The notes beneath the pieces were generated by a model. The model was not told the DNA's origin. It did no database searches and worked only from the letters and a program-made list of their open reading frames with translations. The translations under genes and the position numbers were made by a program. This document shows positions 1 to 8,327 of a DNA stretch of 21,157 bases, piece after piece. The DNA is from JAUVDZ01 sp964346325 (lineage in GTDB: Bacteria; Patescibacteriota; Gracilibacteria; UBA1369; PNNO01): positions 1 to 21,157 of the forward strand of contig CAYFUK010000018.1 in NCBI GenBank assembly GCA_964346325.1, given 5' to 3'. Each line of letters begins with the position of its first letter. The stretch's first letter is position 1.

Positions 1-71
1 TTATATAATACACTTGATTTTAGATTTGTTTAATATAAAATTTGAATCTAATATTTAATTTTTGATTTAAT

Positions 72-269
72 ATGCCAACTAACCGGAAAAGACTTTTAAG
101 ACTTTACTCGGAACGCGAAACGCTGATCAAGGAAAGAGAGCCGTTTGATAAAATAATCGATGCCGTGAGTGAGGAGAATCCCCATGTTAATAAAGCGGTG
201 AGAAAAATAAACGAACGTATACGCAAAATTAATGAATTGATTGAAGAAGGCGAAAAACCACAATTTTAA
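72..269 (+). CDS. small helical hypothetical protein
   Basis: I do not recognise this 65-residue protein. It is highly charged, rich in Lys, Arg and Glu, and predicted largely helical. Two helix-forming stretches (about residues 5-32 and 38-60) are joined around an Asn-Pro, which suggests a short coiled-coil hairpin. It has no Cys pairs, signal peptide or membrane segment. The ATG is preceded by AT-only sequence with no Shine-Dalgarno motif, as for the other genes here. It ends with TAA 24 bases before the aminotransferase gene on the same strand, so the two may be cotranscribed. The first 71 bases of the window hold only AT-rich sequence with a 7-bp inverted repeat (20-26 with 45-51). Function unknown; that it is a real gene is likely but not certain. 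Confidence 0.55.
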   Translation: MPTNRKRLLRLYSERETLIKEREPFDKIIDAVSEENPHVNKAVRKINERIRKINELIEEGEKPQF

Positions 270-293
270 TATAAGTTAAACCTTTTTAAACTT

Positions 294-1475
294 ATGCCAT
301 TAAAAATCACCCCTTCACGCAGGACGGAAAACGTTACATATGCTGTTCGCGACATAGTTGTTTTGGCAAATAAAACAGCGGCAACAGGCAAAGAGATGAT
401 GTGGCTTAATATAGGCGACCCATTAAAATACGATTTTGAGACACCAGGGCACATGATTAAAGCCGTTAATAAAGCGATGCTCGAAGGTTACAATGGCTAT
501 TCCGCTTCAAGCGGAACAATCGAAGCGCTCGAAGCTATCAAAAAACGCGCAAAAGAACAGAGGATTAATAATATTCATGATATTGTTATAACCAATGGAG
601 GCAGCGAAGCAATTGAAATCTGTTTTACTTCAATTTTAAATGCCGGAGACAATATTTTAACTCCTTCACCCGGTTATCCGTTATATGAGGCAATTGTTAA
701 CAAGCTTGAAGGAGAAGAAATTCAATACAGATTGGATGAAGAGAATGACTGGCAGCCCGATATCGAAGACATGGAATCAAAAATAAACGAAAGAACAAAA
801 GGTATTGTCCTGATTAATCCCAATAATCCGACGGGATCGGTTTGCAGCCGCGAAACTTTGCTTAAGATAATCGAACTGGCGCGAAAGCATAATCTTGTTA
901 TTTACAGTGATGAAATATATGATCGATTAATTTTTGACGGGGGTGAACATATTTCAATAGCGTCACTTGCAAATGATATATGTTTTATTACTTTTAACGG
1001 AATTTCAAAAAATTACATGGCTCCGGGCTGGAGGATAGGATGGGCGATTATAAGCGGACCGAAAGAAATCTGCTGTGAATATGCAGAGGCGATCAATAAA
1101 TTCACCCGTGCGCGTTTATGCTCCAACCATCCCATGCAGTTTGCGATCAAGGCCGCCCTTGAAGGGCCTCAAAATCATATTGAAGAATCGATCGAAAAAC
1201 TTGAAAAAAGACGCAATATCTGTATGGATATTCTTAACGGAATCGACGGCATAAGTTGCGTTGCGCCAAAAGGATCTTTTTATGCTTTCCCTAAAATCGA
1301 AGGTGAAATTGATGATAAAAAATGGGTGGAGGGATTAATTGAAGAAACAGGTGTTGTTACGGTTCACGGTAGCGGCTTCGGGTGCCCCGGACATTTTAGA
1401 ATAGTTTTACTTCCGGACGAGAAAACACTTGAGAAAGCCTGCAACAGTATCTCGAAATATCAAATGGATAAATAA
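294..1475 (+). CDS. class I/II PLP aminotransferase, alanine aminotransferase-like
   Basis: A complete 393-residue fold-type I aminotransferase that should interconvert amino acids and 2-oxo acids with pyridoxal phosphate. Visible family motifs, in order, are LNIGDP near residue 39, NPNNPTG (PLP/substrate loop), SDEIYDRL (the Asp that binds the pyridine nitrogen), NGISKNY followed by PGWRIGW (Schiff-base Lys plus phosphate-binding Arg), and near the C-terminus HGSGFG and FRIVLLP (carboxylate-binding Arg). From remembered family sequences, the N-terminal pattern, the DWQPDI segment and the FPKIE and HGSGFG elements match archaeal-type alanine aminotransferases and E. coli AlaA best, so alanine/2-oxoglutarate is the likeliest pair. 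Aspartate or another amino acid is not excluded. ATG start, no Shine-Dalgarno; a short imperfect inverted repeat (273-293) sits directly before the start. Confidence 0.9.
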   Translation: MPLKITPSRRTENVTYAVRDIVVLANKTAATGKEMMWLNIGDPLKYDFETPGHMIKAVNKAMLEGYNGYSASSGTIEALEAIKKRAKEQRINNIHDIVITNGGSEAIEICFTSILNAGDNILTPSPGYPLYEAIVNKLEGEEIQYRLDEENDWQPDIEDMESKINERTKGIVLINPNNPTGSVCSRETLLKIIELARKHNLVIYSDEIYDRLIFDGGEHISIASLANDICFITFNGISKNYMAPGWRIGWAIISGPKEICCEYAEAINKFTRARLCSNHPMQFAIKAALEGPQNHIEESIEKLEKRRNICMDILNGIDGISCVAPKGSFYAFPKIEGEIDDKKWVEGLIEETGVVTVHGSGFGCPGHFRIVLLPDEKTLEKACNSISKYQMDK

Positions 1476-1521
1476 TGCTTTTATCATTAAAATGTCATTA
1501 ATTGATTTTTAACCTGTTGCA

Positions 1522-1872
1522 ATGCTCGAATGTAAAAACCATGATTTTCCTGAAAATCCCGATACTAATCAAGAAAATCCGGATTCCCTTCAGTCCCGGA
1601 ATGAACTGAAAAGTATTTTGAATGATATAAATCACATAATATTAAGAATCGCAAACAAAGACGCTAAATCCGCAAAATTAATAGTCAAAAATGTCGATAA
1701 AATCGAATCGGCAATACAAAACAACTCAGAGAGAGAAGACCTGGAAATTCTATTAATACGGGTTCGGCTTCAGATACAACATTGTGATAATCTTTTCGGG
1801 GGTCATGAAACATCGGCTTCGCATTTCTGCAATTATCTAATAAATAAAATCGATGAATTTCTGGAACCTTAA
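1522..1872 (+). CDS. hypothetical helical protein
   Basis: An unrecognised 116-residue protein. After a polar, Asn/Pro/Asp-rich N-terminal tail (about 1-25) it is predicted all-helical, with alternating Ile/Leu and Lys/Glu in helices about 26-55, 55-92 and 98-114. It has Cys at residues 4, 88 and 103 and His at 88-96 and 101, but no clear metal-binding arrangement. There is no signal peptide or membrane segment. It lies 46 bases after the aminotransferase on the same strand and 58 bases before the tRNA. The ATG has no Shine-Dalgarno; the next in-frame ATG is absent, so this start is the only canonical one. Function unknown. Confidence 0.55.
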   Translation: MLECKNHDFPENPDTNQENPDSLQSRNELKSILNDINHIILRIANKDAKSAKLIVKNVDKIESAIQNNSEREDLEILLIRVRLQIQHCDNLFGGHETSASHFCNYLINKIDEFLEP

Positions 1873-1874
1873 TC

Positions 1875-1903
1875 TTTACATTTTCACCTTCTATAAGTAG
1901 ACT
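1875..1903 (+). promoter_or_regulatory. possible sigma70-type promoter for tRNA-Ser
   Basis: TTTACA (1875-1880) and TAGACT (1898-1903) are separated by 17 bases, giving 5/6 and 4/6 matches to the consensus boxes. Transcription would start near 1910, about 20 bases before the mature tRNA 5' end. Prediction by eye only. Confidence 0.35.
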
Positions 1904-1930
1904 TCTCTATGCAATCCGCAGTTTTATTAA

Positions 1931-2025
<95 letters not shown>

Positions 2026-2042
2026 ATTAAATCAATTGTTTT

Positions 2043-2447
2043 ATGAATCCAAAAGAACCTTTGCACCCTCCCGTCCATTTTGAAATACCCGCAAGTGATA
2101 TTAAAAGGGCTTCCAATTTTTATAAAGAATTATTCGGATGGGATATCAAATCGGCGCCGGGCTTTGAAGATTACAGCATAATTTATACACTGCCGGTCGA
2201 CGATAATAATATGCCGAGAGGTTACGGTATAAACGGCGGAATGATGAAACAGGAAAATTCCGAAACGGGAATAATCAATTATATTAATGTCGAAGATATC
2301 GATAAATATCTGGCAAAACTCGAAGAGCTCGGCGGTACGATTTTAATGCCGAAAATGCCGATTAAAGGTATAGGGTGGAATGCTGTCGTGCAGGATACCG
2401 AAGGCAATACATTCGGAATGATGCAAAATGATAAAAACGCGGAATAA
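2043..2447 (+). CDS. VOC (glyoxalase/bleomycin-resistance) family protein
   Basis: A 134-residue single-domain protein of the vicinal oxygen chelate superfamily. It opens with HFEIPASDIKRASNFY and KELFGWDI, the first beta-alpha-beta module of this fold, and ends with the second module (INVEDIDKYLAKLEELGG, then VQDTEGNTFGMMQ), which carries the usual Asp-Thr-Glu-Gly-Asn. A possible metal-binding His is at residue 12 and a Glu at 15; the second-module ligand position is less clear. These proteins usually bind a divalent metal and act as small-molecule lyases, dioxygenases, isomerases or binding proteins. Substrate cannot be read from sequence. Family length is normal. The TAA stop overlaps the next ATG by one base, so translation of the downstream membrane protein is probably coupled. 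Confidence 0.85.
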   Translation: MNPKEPLHPPVHFEIPASDIKRASNFYKELFGWDIKSAPGFEDYSIIYTLPVDDNNMPRGYGINGGMMKQENSETGIINYINVEDIDKYLAKLEELGGTILMPKMPIKGIGWNAVVQDTEGNTFGMMQNDKNAE

Positions 2448-3874
2448 TGTCTAAAAAAAAATCAAAAAAAGAACAACTCAGGCAGGAGCTCGAAGAAAAA
2501 AAGAAGGCTCTGGAAGAACTCGAAGCTGAAGCAAAAGAAGCCCTTGAAAAAGAAAAAGAAAAAATAGATAAAATCAAAACCGAAAAGCTTAAAGAAGTGG
2601 ATAGAACCAAAGACAAAGCAATAAAAAAACTTGAAAAAAAGGTTAAAGATATATGGAAAGTATTCAGAAAAAGACGCAGGGAAATCAATGCAGAAGCTGA
2701 AAAGGCGGAAGAAGAAGCCAGAAAAGACAGCTCAAAAGAAGTAAAAAAAGCAAGAAGAGAATTGATGTCGGTGAGAGCGCGTGTTTATTCGCGGCGCAGA
2801 AAATTTTTTAATTTTTTGCGGCTGGTCGCCGTTATCTATTTTTTTATTTTATCGGTGATAATAATTAAAGAAGTTGCACTCGAACTTGGAGAGGGCACCG
2901 TTAAAGCGATTGCAAAAACCGTTGATAATGATTTCAGTGCATTCGGTGCGGGATGGCTGACCACCGTGATTGTACAATCGGGTTCCGTTATTGCCATACT
3001 TGTAAATTCCCTGGTCGGAGCGCAGGTATTCAACTTTGAAACAGGCTTTTATGTGCTTCTCGGAATATGGCTCGGCAACCCTTTAACAGCGGTTCTCGCA
3101 TCAATGGTTATCAAAACCAAAGATAACTGGCAATTAAGAAGAGGTTTTGAACTCGGACTCGCCAATGTTATTTATGCAATATATCTGACTCTTATTGTAA
3201 TAATCATCGAATTAACCACCGGTTTGTTTACCGGTGCGGGAGAAGCTGTCGCGGGCTGGGCACAAACAGTGCCCACATTCAGGGAAATTCCGGATTTGTT
3301 ATCGGTCATTACGGATCCTTTGCTTTATCTCGTGAGATTTGACGCATGGCCCATACCGATATCGGCGCTCGCAGGTATTGGAATTTTGATATTCAGCCTT
3401 GGAAGAATAGGAAGAAGTGTTTTTATATTTTTGGGCGGCCGCAGACATGCCAGGGCGATAATGGAAAGATTTTTGGGTAATCACTGGAAAGCTTTTGGAA
3501 TCGGCCTGGGCTTAACAATAATTATTCCGAGTGCATCACTTTTAACTACAATTCTTGTGCCGCTGGCAGTGGCGAAAATAGTTAAATTAAGGCAGGCGAT
3601 TCCGTATATGATAGGAAGTTCCGTTGCCACTTTTCTTGATGTTCTGCTTGCGGCATTTGCAAATTCACAGCCATATGCGATAGCGGGAGGAGTTGTGTTA
3701 TCAATGATTGCGGCTTTGGGAGTAATATTTATGTTTGGAAATGTGGGTTCGCGACTTGTTTACAAAACCACAAAATATTTATCCGGGCATGTGATTAAAA
3801 TGAGAAGAAGAAACATACTTAAATATATAGCCGGATTCATACTGATTCCGGCATTACTAATAATAATCTTTTAA
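2447..3874 (+). CDS. coiled-coil plus divergent Na/Pi-cotransporter-like (NptA/PF02690) membrane protein
   Basis: 475 residues in two parts. Residues about 1-115 are a Lys/Glu/Arg-rich predicted coiled coil with no hydrophobic segment. From about 120 there are roughly nine or ten membrane segments (near 120-147, 163-190, 200-220, 235-262, 303-330, 350-378, 385-405, 410-432, 457-475). The membrane part has two related halves. The first has TTVIVQSGS (QSGS at 177-180) followed by GIWLGNPLTA; the second has PSAS (361-364) followed by MIGSSVATFLD. This matches the inverted-repeat layout of Na/Pi-II transporters, whose motif is QSSS, but the second copy has lost the Gln, so phosphate transport is uncertain. 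The positive-inside rule puts the coiled coil in the cytoplasm. It starts inside the VOC stop codon and is followed after 3 bases by the next gene. Confidence 0.6.
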   Translation: MSKKKSKKEQLRQELEEKKKALEELEAEAKEALEKEKEKIDKIKTEKLKEVDRTKDKAIKKLEKKVKDIWKVFRKRRREINAEAEKAEEEARKDSSKEVKKARRELMSVRARVYSRRRKFFNFLRLVAVIYFFILSVIIIKEVALELGEGTVKAIAKTVDNDFSAFGAGWLTTVIVQSGSVIAILVNSLVGAQVFNFETGFYVLLGIWLGNPLTAVLASMVIKTKDNWQLRRGFELGLANVIYAIYLTLIVIIIELTTGLFTGAGEAVAGWAQTVPTFREIPDLLSVITDPLLYLVRFDAWPIPISALAGIGILIFSLGRIGRSVFIFLGGRRHARAIMERFLGNHWKAFGIGLGLTIIIPSASLLTTILVPLAVAKIVKLRQAIPYMIGSSVATFLDVLLAAFANSQPYAIAGGVVLSMIAALGVIFMFGNVGSRLVYKTTKYLSGHVIKMRRRNILKYIAGFILIPALLIIIF

Positions 3875-3877
3875 AAA

Positions 3878-4063
3878 ATGACCAAACAAATAAAAGTAGG
3901 GCAGATTTGGAAAAATAAGGCAACAGGAGAACTTGTAAAGGTATTGAAAGTCGGCTCAAGTTTGATTAGAGTTATTGACCGGGAGGGAAATGATTACGGC
4001 ACCCAGCAAAATGTTGACAAAGATGTCTTATTAAATAAATACACTTTTTATAAAAATGCCTAA
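3878..4063 (+). CDS. small beta-rich hypothetical protein
   Basis: An unrecognised 61-residue protein. Its pattern of short alternating hydrophobic strands separated by Gly/Asn/Asp turns (VGQIW, ELVKVLKVG, LIRVIDREG) looks like a small all-beta SH3- or KOW-like barrel. It has no Cys, signal peptide or membrane segment. It begins 3 bases after the membrane-protein gene and overlaps carB by 8 bases (4056-4063), so it is almost certainly cotranscribed and translationally coupled with carB. No function can be assigned. The tight placement supports it being a real gene. Confidence 0.6.
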   Translation: MTKQIKVGQIWKNKATGELVKVLKVGSSLIRVIDREGNDYGTQQNVDKDVLLNKYTFYKNA

Positions 4064-7000
4064 AAAGCCGCACAAGTTAAAGAAAATCTTAGTCCTCGGA
4101 TCGGGAGCCCTGAAAATAGGGGAAGCGGGGGAGTTTGATTATTCGGGTGCGCAGGCAATTAAAGCATGCAAAGAAGAAAAGATTAAAACCGTTTTGGTAA
4201 ACCCTAATATAGCCACCAATCAGACTTCAAAAGAACTTGCTGATAAAATTTACTTTTTACCTGTAAATGCCTATTTTGTTGAGAAAGTAATCAAAAGAGA
4301 AAAGCCCGACGGTATACTGCTTGCCTTCGGCGGGCAAACTGCTTTGAACTGCGGCGTTGAATTATATGAAAAAGGAATACTTAAAAAATACGGGGTGAAA
4401 GTTTTGGGAACACCGGTTGAAACAATACAAAATACGGAGGACCGTGAACTTTTTAATAAAGAGCTTAAAAAAATAGGCATAAAAATGCCAAAAAGTCATG
4501 CCTGTACAACCGTTGCACAAGCTGTTAAGGCAGCGGGAAAAATCGGATTTCCCTTGATTATACGTGCGGCATTTGCACTTGGCGGCAAAGGCTCCGGCTT
4601 TGCAAACGATGAAAAAGAGTTGATGAGTATGTTAAGAACCGCATTTGCATATTCGCCGCAGGTTCTTGTTGAAGAAAATCTAAAAGGATGGAAAGAGGTT
4701 GAGTATGAAGTTGTGCGCGACAGCGCCGACAATTGCATTACGGTATGTAATATGGAAAATTTTGACCCTCTTGGAATTCATACCGGTGAATCGATTGTTG
4801 TTGCCCCGTCACAAACATTAACAAACAGCGAATATCATAAGCTGCGCGATTTATCCACAAAAACAATCAGACACTTGGGAATAGTGGGTGAGTGCAATAT
4901 TCAGTTTGCGCTTGATCCGGAATCGGAGGATTACCGCGTGATCGAAGTTAATGCGCGTTTATCGCGCTCATCAGCGTTGGCGAGTAAGGCTACGGGGTAT
5001 CCTCTGGCTCATGTAGCCGCAAAACTGGCGCTCGGCTATACTTTGCCCGAATTAAAAAACGCGGTTACTCAAAGTACGGTTGCCTGTTTTGAGCCCGCAC
5101 TTGATTACCTGGCTTTAAAAATTCCAAGATGGGATCTGCAAAAATTTCAAAGAGTATCGCAGGAAATAACAAGTGAAATGAAATCGGTGGGGGAAGTTAT
5201 GGCGCTCGGCAGAAACTTTGAAGAAGTTATACAAAAAGGACTGCGAATGCTGCAGGTGGGATTCCACGGAATGGTTGCAAACAGAAATATTGAATTTAAA
5301 ACAAGCAGTCTTACAAAGGAGATTTCGGTTCCGACTCCAAAAAGAATCGTTGCAATTGCGCAGGCATTGCGAAAAGGCTGGACTGTTAAAAAAATAAATA
5401 AACTTTCGGGAATCGACCCGTGGTTTCTTGAAAAACTGAAAAATATTGTTAACACTGAAACTGAGCTGAAACGTAAAAGAAAACTTGATAAAGAATTGCT
5501 TATTACAGCAAAAAAACAGGGGTATTCGGATGTTCAGATTGCAACTCTGATCAAAAAAGAAGAATCCGAAATACGAAAAATCAGAAAAGAATTTGGTATA
5601 AAACCTTTTATAAAACAAATCGATACAATGGCCGCGGAATGGCCGGCTAAAACCAATTATTTGTATTTGACTTACCACGGTGACAAAGACGATGTTAAAG
5701 CGAGCAGACGAAAAAAAGTTATTGTTTTGGGAGGCGGTTCTTATTCGATCGGTTCCTCGGTTGAGTTTGACTGGTGCTGTGTTACAGCGTTACAAACGGT
5801 TGGTAAGCAGGGTTATGAAACAATCATGATTAATTATAATCCGGAAACTGTTTCAACCGATTATGATATATCGGATAAGCTGTATTTTGACGAACTTTCC
5901 TTGGAAAGGGTTCTTGACATATATGAGAAAGAAAAGCCCGAAGGTGTTATTGTTTCAACCGGAGGGCAGATTCCGAATAATATAGCCACCAAATTAAAAA
6001 AAGCCGGAGTAAAAGTGCTGGGCACCGATCCCAAGTATATTGACCAAGCGGAGAACCGTCACAAGTTTTCCAGGATGCTTGATAAACTTGAAGTTGATCA
6101 GCCTCAGTGGAAAGAGCTTAATCGCATGTCGGACGCGATAAGATTTGCAAAAAAGGTGAATTACCCGGTGCTGGTTAGACCGTCTTATGTCTTAAGCGGT
6201 GCGGCAATGCGGGTTGCTCACAACAAAGAATCATTGATTGATTTTTTGGAAACGGCAACCCGCGTGTCTCCCGAAGCTCCCGTTGTAATAAGCAAGTTTG
6301 AAAAAGGAGCCAAGGAGATTGAAATAGATGCCGTTGCCCATAAAGGGCGACTTGTCATTTACGCTATTGCCGAGCATATTGAACATGCGGGAGTTCACAG
6401 CGGAGATGCCACAATTGCTTTGCCGCCGCAAAAACTTTATATAGAAACAATCCGCAGAATAAAAAATATCACCAAAAAAATCTCTAAAGAGCTTAAAATT
6501 TCAGGACCTTTCAATATTCAATTTTTGGCCAGGGCAAATGAGGTAAAGGTGATCGAATGCAACTTGCGCGCTTCAAGATCTTTTCCTTTTTCTTCAAAAG
6601 TCACGGGCTATAACCTGATTGAAATAGCAACAAAAGCAATGATGGACATGAAAGACTCAAAAGCGTTAACCCGAACAGATTATAGAACCCTGGATCTTGA
6701 TCATGTGGGTGTTAAGGCGCCTCAATTCAGCTTTTCAAGGCTCAAAGGCGCCGACCCTGTACTTGGTGTTGAAATGGCTTCAACAGGCGAAGTTGCTTGC
6801 TTCGGAAAAAACCTTCATGCGGCACTTTTAAAAGCAATGATTTCCGTGGGGTTCTCAATACCCGAAAAAAATATTTTGCTAACCATAGGCCGCATAGAAG
6901 ACAAAGCCGAGCTTCTGGAGTCCGCCAAAATACTGCACGGCCTGGGTTATAATATATTCGCCACAAAAGGTACATCAAAATTTTTAAATGAAAACGGTAT

Positions 7001-7268
7001 TAAAAATTCAGTGGTTCACAAAGTTTCTTCAGGGAAATCCCCAAACATATTGGAACTGCTTGAACAAAAGAAATTGGATTTTGTAATAGATATTCCAAAA
7101 AACTATACCCGCCGGGAAATTACGGACGGCTACCTTATACGCCGCACAGCTATCGACATGAACATTCCTCTGCTCACAAACGCGCAGATCGCAAAAATGC
7201 TTGTTGAGGCGTTCGCAAAATACAACCTTGATGATCTGGAAATACTTTCGTGGGGGGAGTATGTTTAA
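4056..7268 (+). CDS. carB: carbamoyl-phosphate synthase large subunit
   Basis: A full-length 1070-residue CarB. It makes carbamoyl phosphate from bicarbonate, ATP and ammonia supplied by the small subunit, for pyrimidine and arginine synthesis. The first half has GSGALKIGEAGEFDYSG (from residue 15) and an ATP-grasp domain with ALGGKGSG and EVNARLSRSSALASKATGYP. A central helical region (about 430-545) is followed by the second homologous half from about 554 (GGGSYSIGSSVEFDW), with ECNLRASRSFPFSSKVTGYN. The C-terminal MGS-like allosteric domain spans about 935-1070. The wording of the N-terminal motifs resembles the Bacteroidota/eukaryotic CAD-type large subunit more than the classical proteobacterial one. 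No carA is in the window. It overlaps the upstream gene by 8 bases and the opposing trxB by 4 bases. The frame is intact. Confidence 0.97.
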   Translation: MPKKPHKLKKILVLGSGALKIGEAGEFDYSGAQAIKACKEEKIKTVLVNPNIATNQTSKELADKIYFLPVNAYFVEKVIKREKPDGILLAFGGQTALNCGVELYEKGILKKYGVKVLGTPVETIQNTEDRELFNKELKKIGIKMPKSHACTTVAQAVKAAGKIGFPLIIRAAFALGGKGSGFANDEKELMSMLRTAFAYSPQVLVEENLKGWKEVEYEVVRDSADNCITVCNMENFDPLGIHTGESIVVAPSQTLTNSEYHKLRDLSTKTIRHLGIVGECNIQFALDPESEDYRVIEVNARLSRSSALASKATGYPLAHVAAKLALGYTLPELKNAVTQSTVACFEPALDYLALKIPRWDLQKFQRVSQEITSEMKSVGEVMALGRNFEEVIQKGLRMLQVGFHGMVANRNIEFKTSSLTKEISVPTPKRIVAIAQALRKGWTVKKINKLSGIDPWFLEKLKNIVNTETELKRKRKLDKELLITAKKQGYSDVQIATLIKKEESEIRKIRKEFGIKPFIKQIDTMAAEWPAKTNYLYLTYHGDKDDVKASRRKKVIVLGGGSYSIGSSVEFDWCCVTALQTVGKQGYETIMINYNPETVSTDYDISDKLYFDELSLERVLDIYEKEKPEGVIVSTGGQIPNNIATKLKKAGVKVLGTDPKYIDQAENRHKFSRMLDKLEVDQPQWKELNRMSDAIRFAKKVNYPVLVRPSYVLSGAAMRVAHNKESLIDFLETATRVSPEAPVVISKFEKGAKEIEIDAVAHKGRLVIYAIAEHIEHAGVHSGDATIALPPQKLYIETIRRIKNITKKISKELKISGPFNIQFLARANEVKVIECNLRASRSFPFSSKVTGYNLIEIATKAMMDMKDSKALTRTDYRTLDLDHVGVKAPQFSFSRLKGADPVLGVEMASTGEVACFGKNLHAALLKAMISVGFSIPEKNILLTIGRIEDKAELLESAKILHGLGYNIFATKGTSKFLNENGIKNSVVHKVSSGKSPNILELLEQKKLDFVIDIPKNYTRREITDGYLIRRTAIDMNIPLLTNAQIAKMLVEAFAKYNLDDLEILSWGEYV

Positions 7269-8185
7269 TCTTGCTGCCTCAATTCATGCATTGCGTAAAT
7301 AGCGGCTGTTGCGCCATCACCGCCCGATGCTACAACCTGCTTAACGGCTTCGGTTCTTATGTCGCCTGCGGCAAAAATTCTCGGATGTGAACTTTTCATT
7401 CTGGCATCCACCTTTACATAGCCGTTATCCATATCAACCTTGCCTTCAAGCAGCTGCGACCTTGGTGTATAGCCGATAAAAATAAATACTCCTTTGCATT
7501 CAAATTCATATTCTTTGTCGTTTTTGTTGTCATATAAAAGTACCCGGTCTACTTTGCCTTCGTCGTCCGCGCGGATTTCTTTAACTTCATGATTAAATTT
7601 GAACTCCATTTTATCGCTTTTTTCAGCTTTATCCCGCAGATATTTTTCGGCCGTGAATTTGTCGCGTCTGTGAATCACGGTAACCTTGCTTGCGTGTTCG
7701 GCTAAAGCAAGCCCTTCGTCAAGGGCACTGTCACCTCCTCCAACAACAATACATTCTTTGTCTTTAAAAAACGCTGCGTCGCAGGTGGCGCAATATGAAA
7801 CACCTTTACCTCTGTATTCGTCTTCCCCCGGGATATCCAGTTTTCGCGGATTCGACCCCAAAGCGACAATCACATACCCGGCTTTTATCTCACTATTTTT
7901 TGTTTTAACAATTACATGGTCATCTTTCGGATTTAATTCTTTTACTTCTTCATATTTTATTTCGGCTCCGAATTTTTGAGCATGCTTCATTAATTTTTGT
8001 GCCAACTCCACCCCGCCGATTTCTTCAATTGCCGGATAATTCTCTATATTATCGGTTAGAACAAGTTGTCCGCCCGGTGCTTCTTTTTCAAAGACCATTG
8101 ATTTGGCTCCGCCTCTTGCAAGATAAAGAGCGGCACTTAAGCCGGCCACACCTGCGCCGATAACCACCGTGTCATATTCTTCCAT
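7265..8185 (-). CDS. trxB: thioredoxin reductase
   Basis: A low-molecular-weight thioredoxin-disulfide reductase (FAD, NADPH) that should keep thioredoxin reduced. Numbered from the ATG at 8185 (306 residues), it has the FAD dinucleotide motif VIGAGVAGLSAAL at about 7-19, PGGQL, the redox pair CATC (Cys132 and Cys135) followed by DAAFF, the NAD(P)H-binding GGGDSALDE, HRRDKFTAEKYL whose Arg pair usually contacts the NADPH phosphate, and AAGDIR near the C-terminus (second FAD motif). The frame extends 8 codons upstream to a TTG at 8209, but MEEYDTVVIGAG matches the normal family N-terminus, so I chose the ATG. Its stop codon overlaps that of carB on the other strand. The gene upstream on the same strand ends 116 bases away. 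Confidence 0.95.
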   Translation of the reverse strand: MEEYDTVVIGAGVAGLSAALYLARGGAKSMVFEKEAPGGQLVLTDNIENYPAIEEIGGVELAQKLMKHAQKFGAEIKYEEVKELNPKDDHVIVKTKNSEIKAGYVIVALGSNPRKLDIPGEDEYRGKGVSYCATCDAAFFKDKECIVVGGGDSALDEGLALAEHASKVTVIHRRDKFTAEKYLRDKAEKSDKMEFKFNHEVKEIRADDEGKVDRVLLYDNKNDKEYEFECKGVFIFIGYTPRSQLLEGKVDMDNGYVKVDARMKSSHPRIFAAGDIRTEAVKQVVASGGDGATAAIYAMHELRQQD

Positions 8186-8260
8186 ATAATTATTGGTTAT
8201 GTTTTTCAATATTTAAGTTTATCAAAATATACATATTTATACAAATTATACGGGAGCCTG

Positions 8261-8327
8261 TTCATTGAATATACATCGGGTATCCACCGGTTAGTCGCCG
8301 ACTATTCATTGAGTATTCGGCCGACTA
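8261..8327. repeat. short direct repeats around the 3' end of the G1P dehydrogenase gene
   Basis: TTCATTGAATAT (8261-8272) recurs as TTCATTGAGTAT (8305-8316), matching 11 of 12 bases with a 44-base offset. GCCGACTA at 8297-8304 recurs at 8320-8327. One copy of each pair lies in the last codons of the dehydrogenase gene and the other beyond its stop or across it. The function is unknown; it may be a relic of a small local duplication. Confidence 0.45.
8292..8304. other. 13-base palindrome spanning a TAG stop codon
   Basis: TAGTCG (8292-8297) and CGACTA (8299-8304) form a perfect inverted repeat around one central C. On the minus strand the palindrome starts with the TAG stop of the G1P dehydrogenase gene. 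With a one-base centre it suits a protein-binding site better than an RNA hairpin. There is no T-run, so it is not an intrinsic terminator. Confidence 0.35.

Noticed and set aside
2362..2688. Minus-strand reading frame opposite the coiled-coil part of the membrane protein
   Set aside because: It is Ser/Phe-rich, the expected antisense of Lys/Glu-rich codons, and no known domain is visible.
5115..5678. Long minus-strand frame inside carB
   Set aside because: It is Phe/Ser/Asn-rich antisense composition within an intact, conserved gene.
8186..8209. TTG start for trxB, eight codons upstream of the ATG
   Set aside because: The ATG at 8185 gives the normal short N-terminus directly before the FAD motif; the added residues are polar and not family-like.
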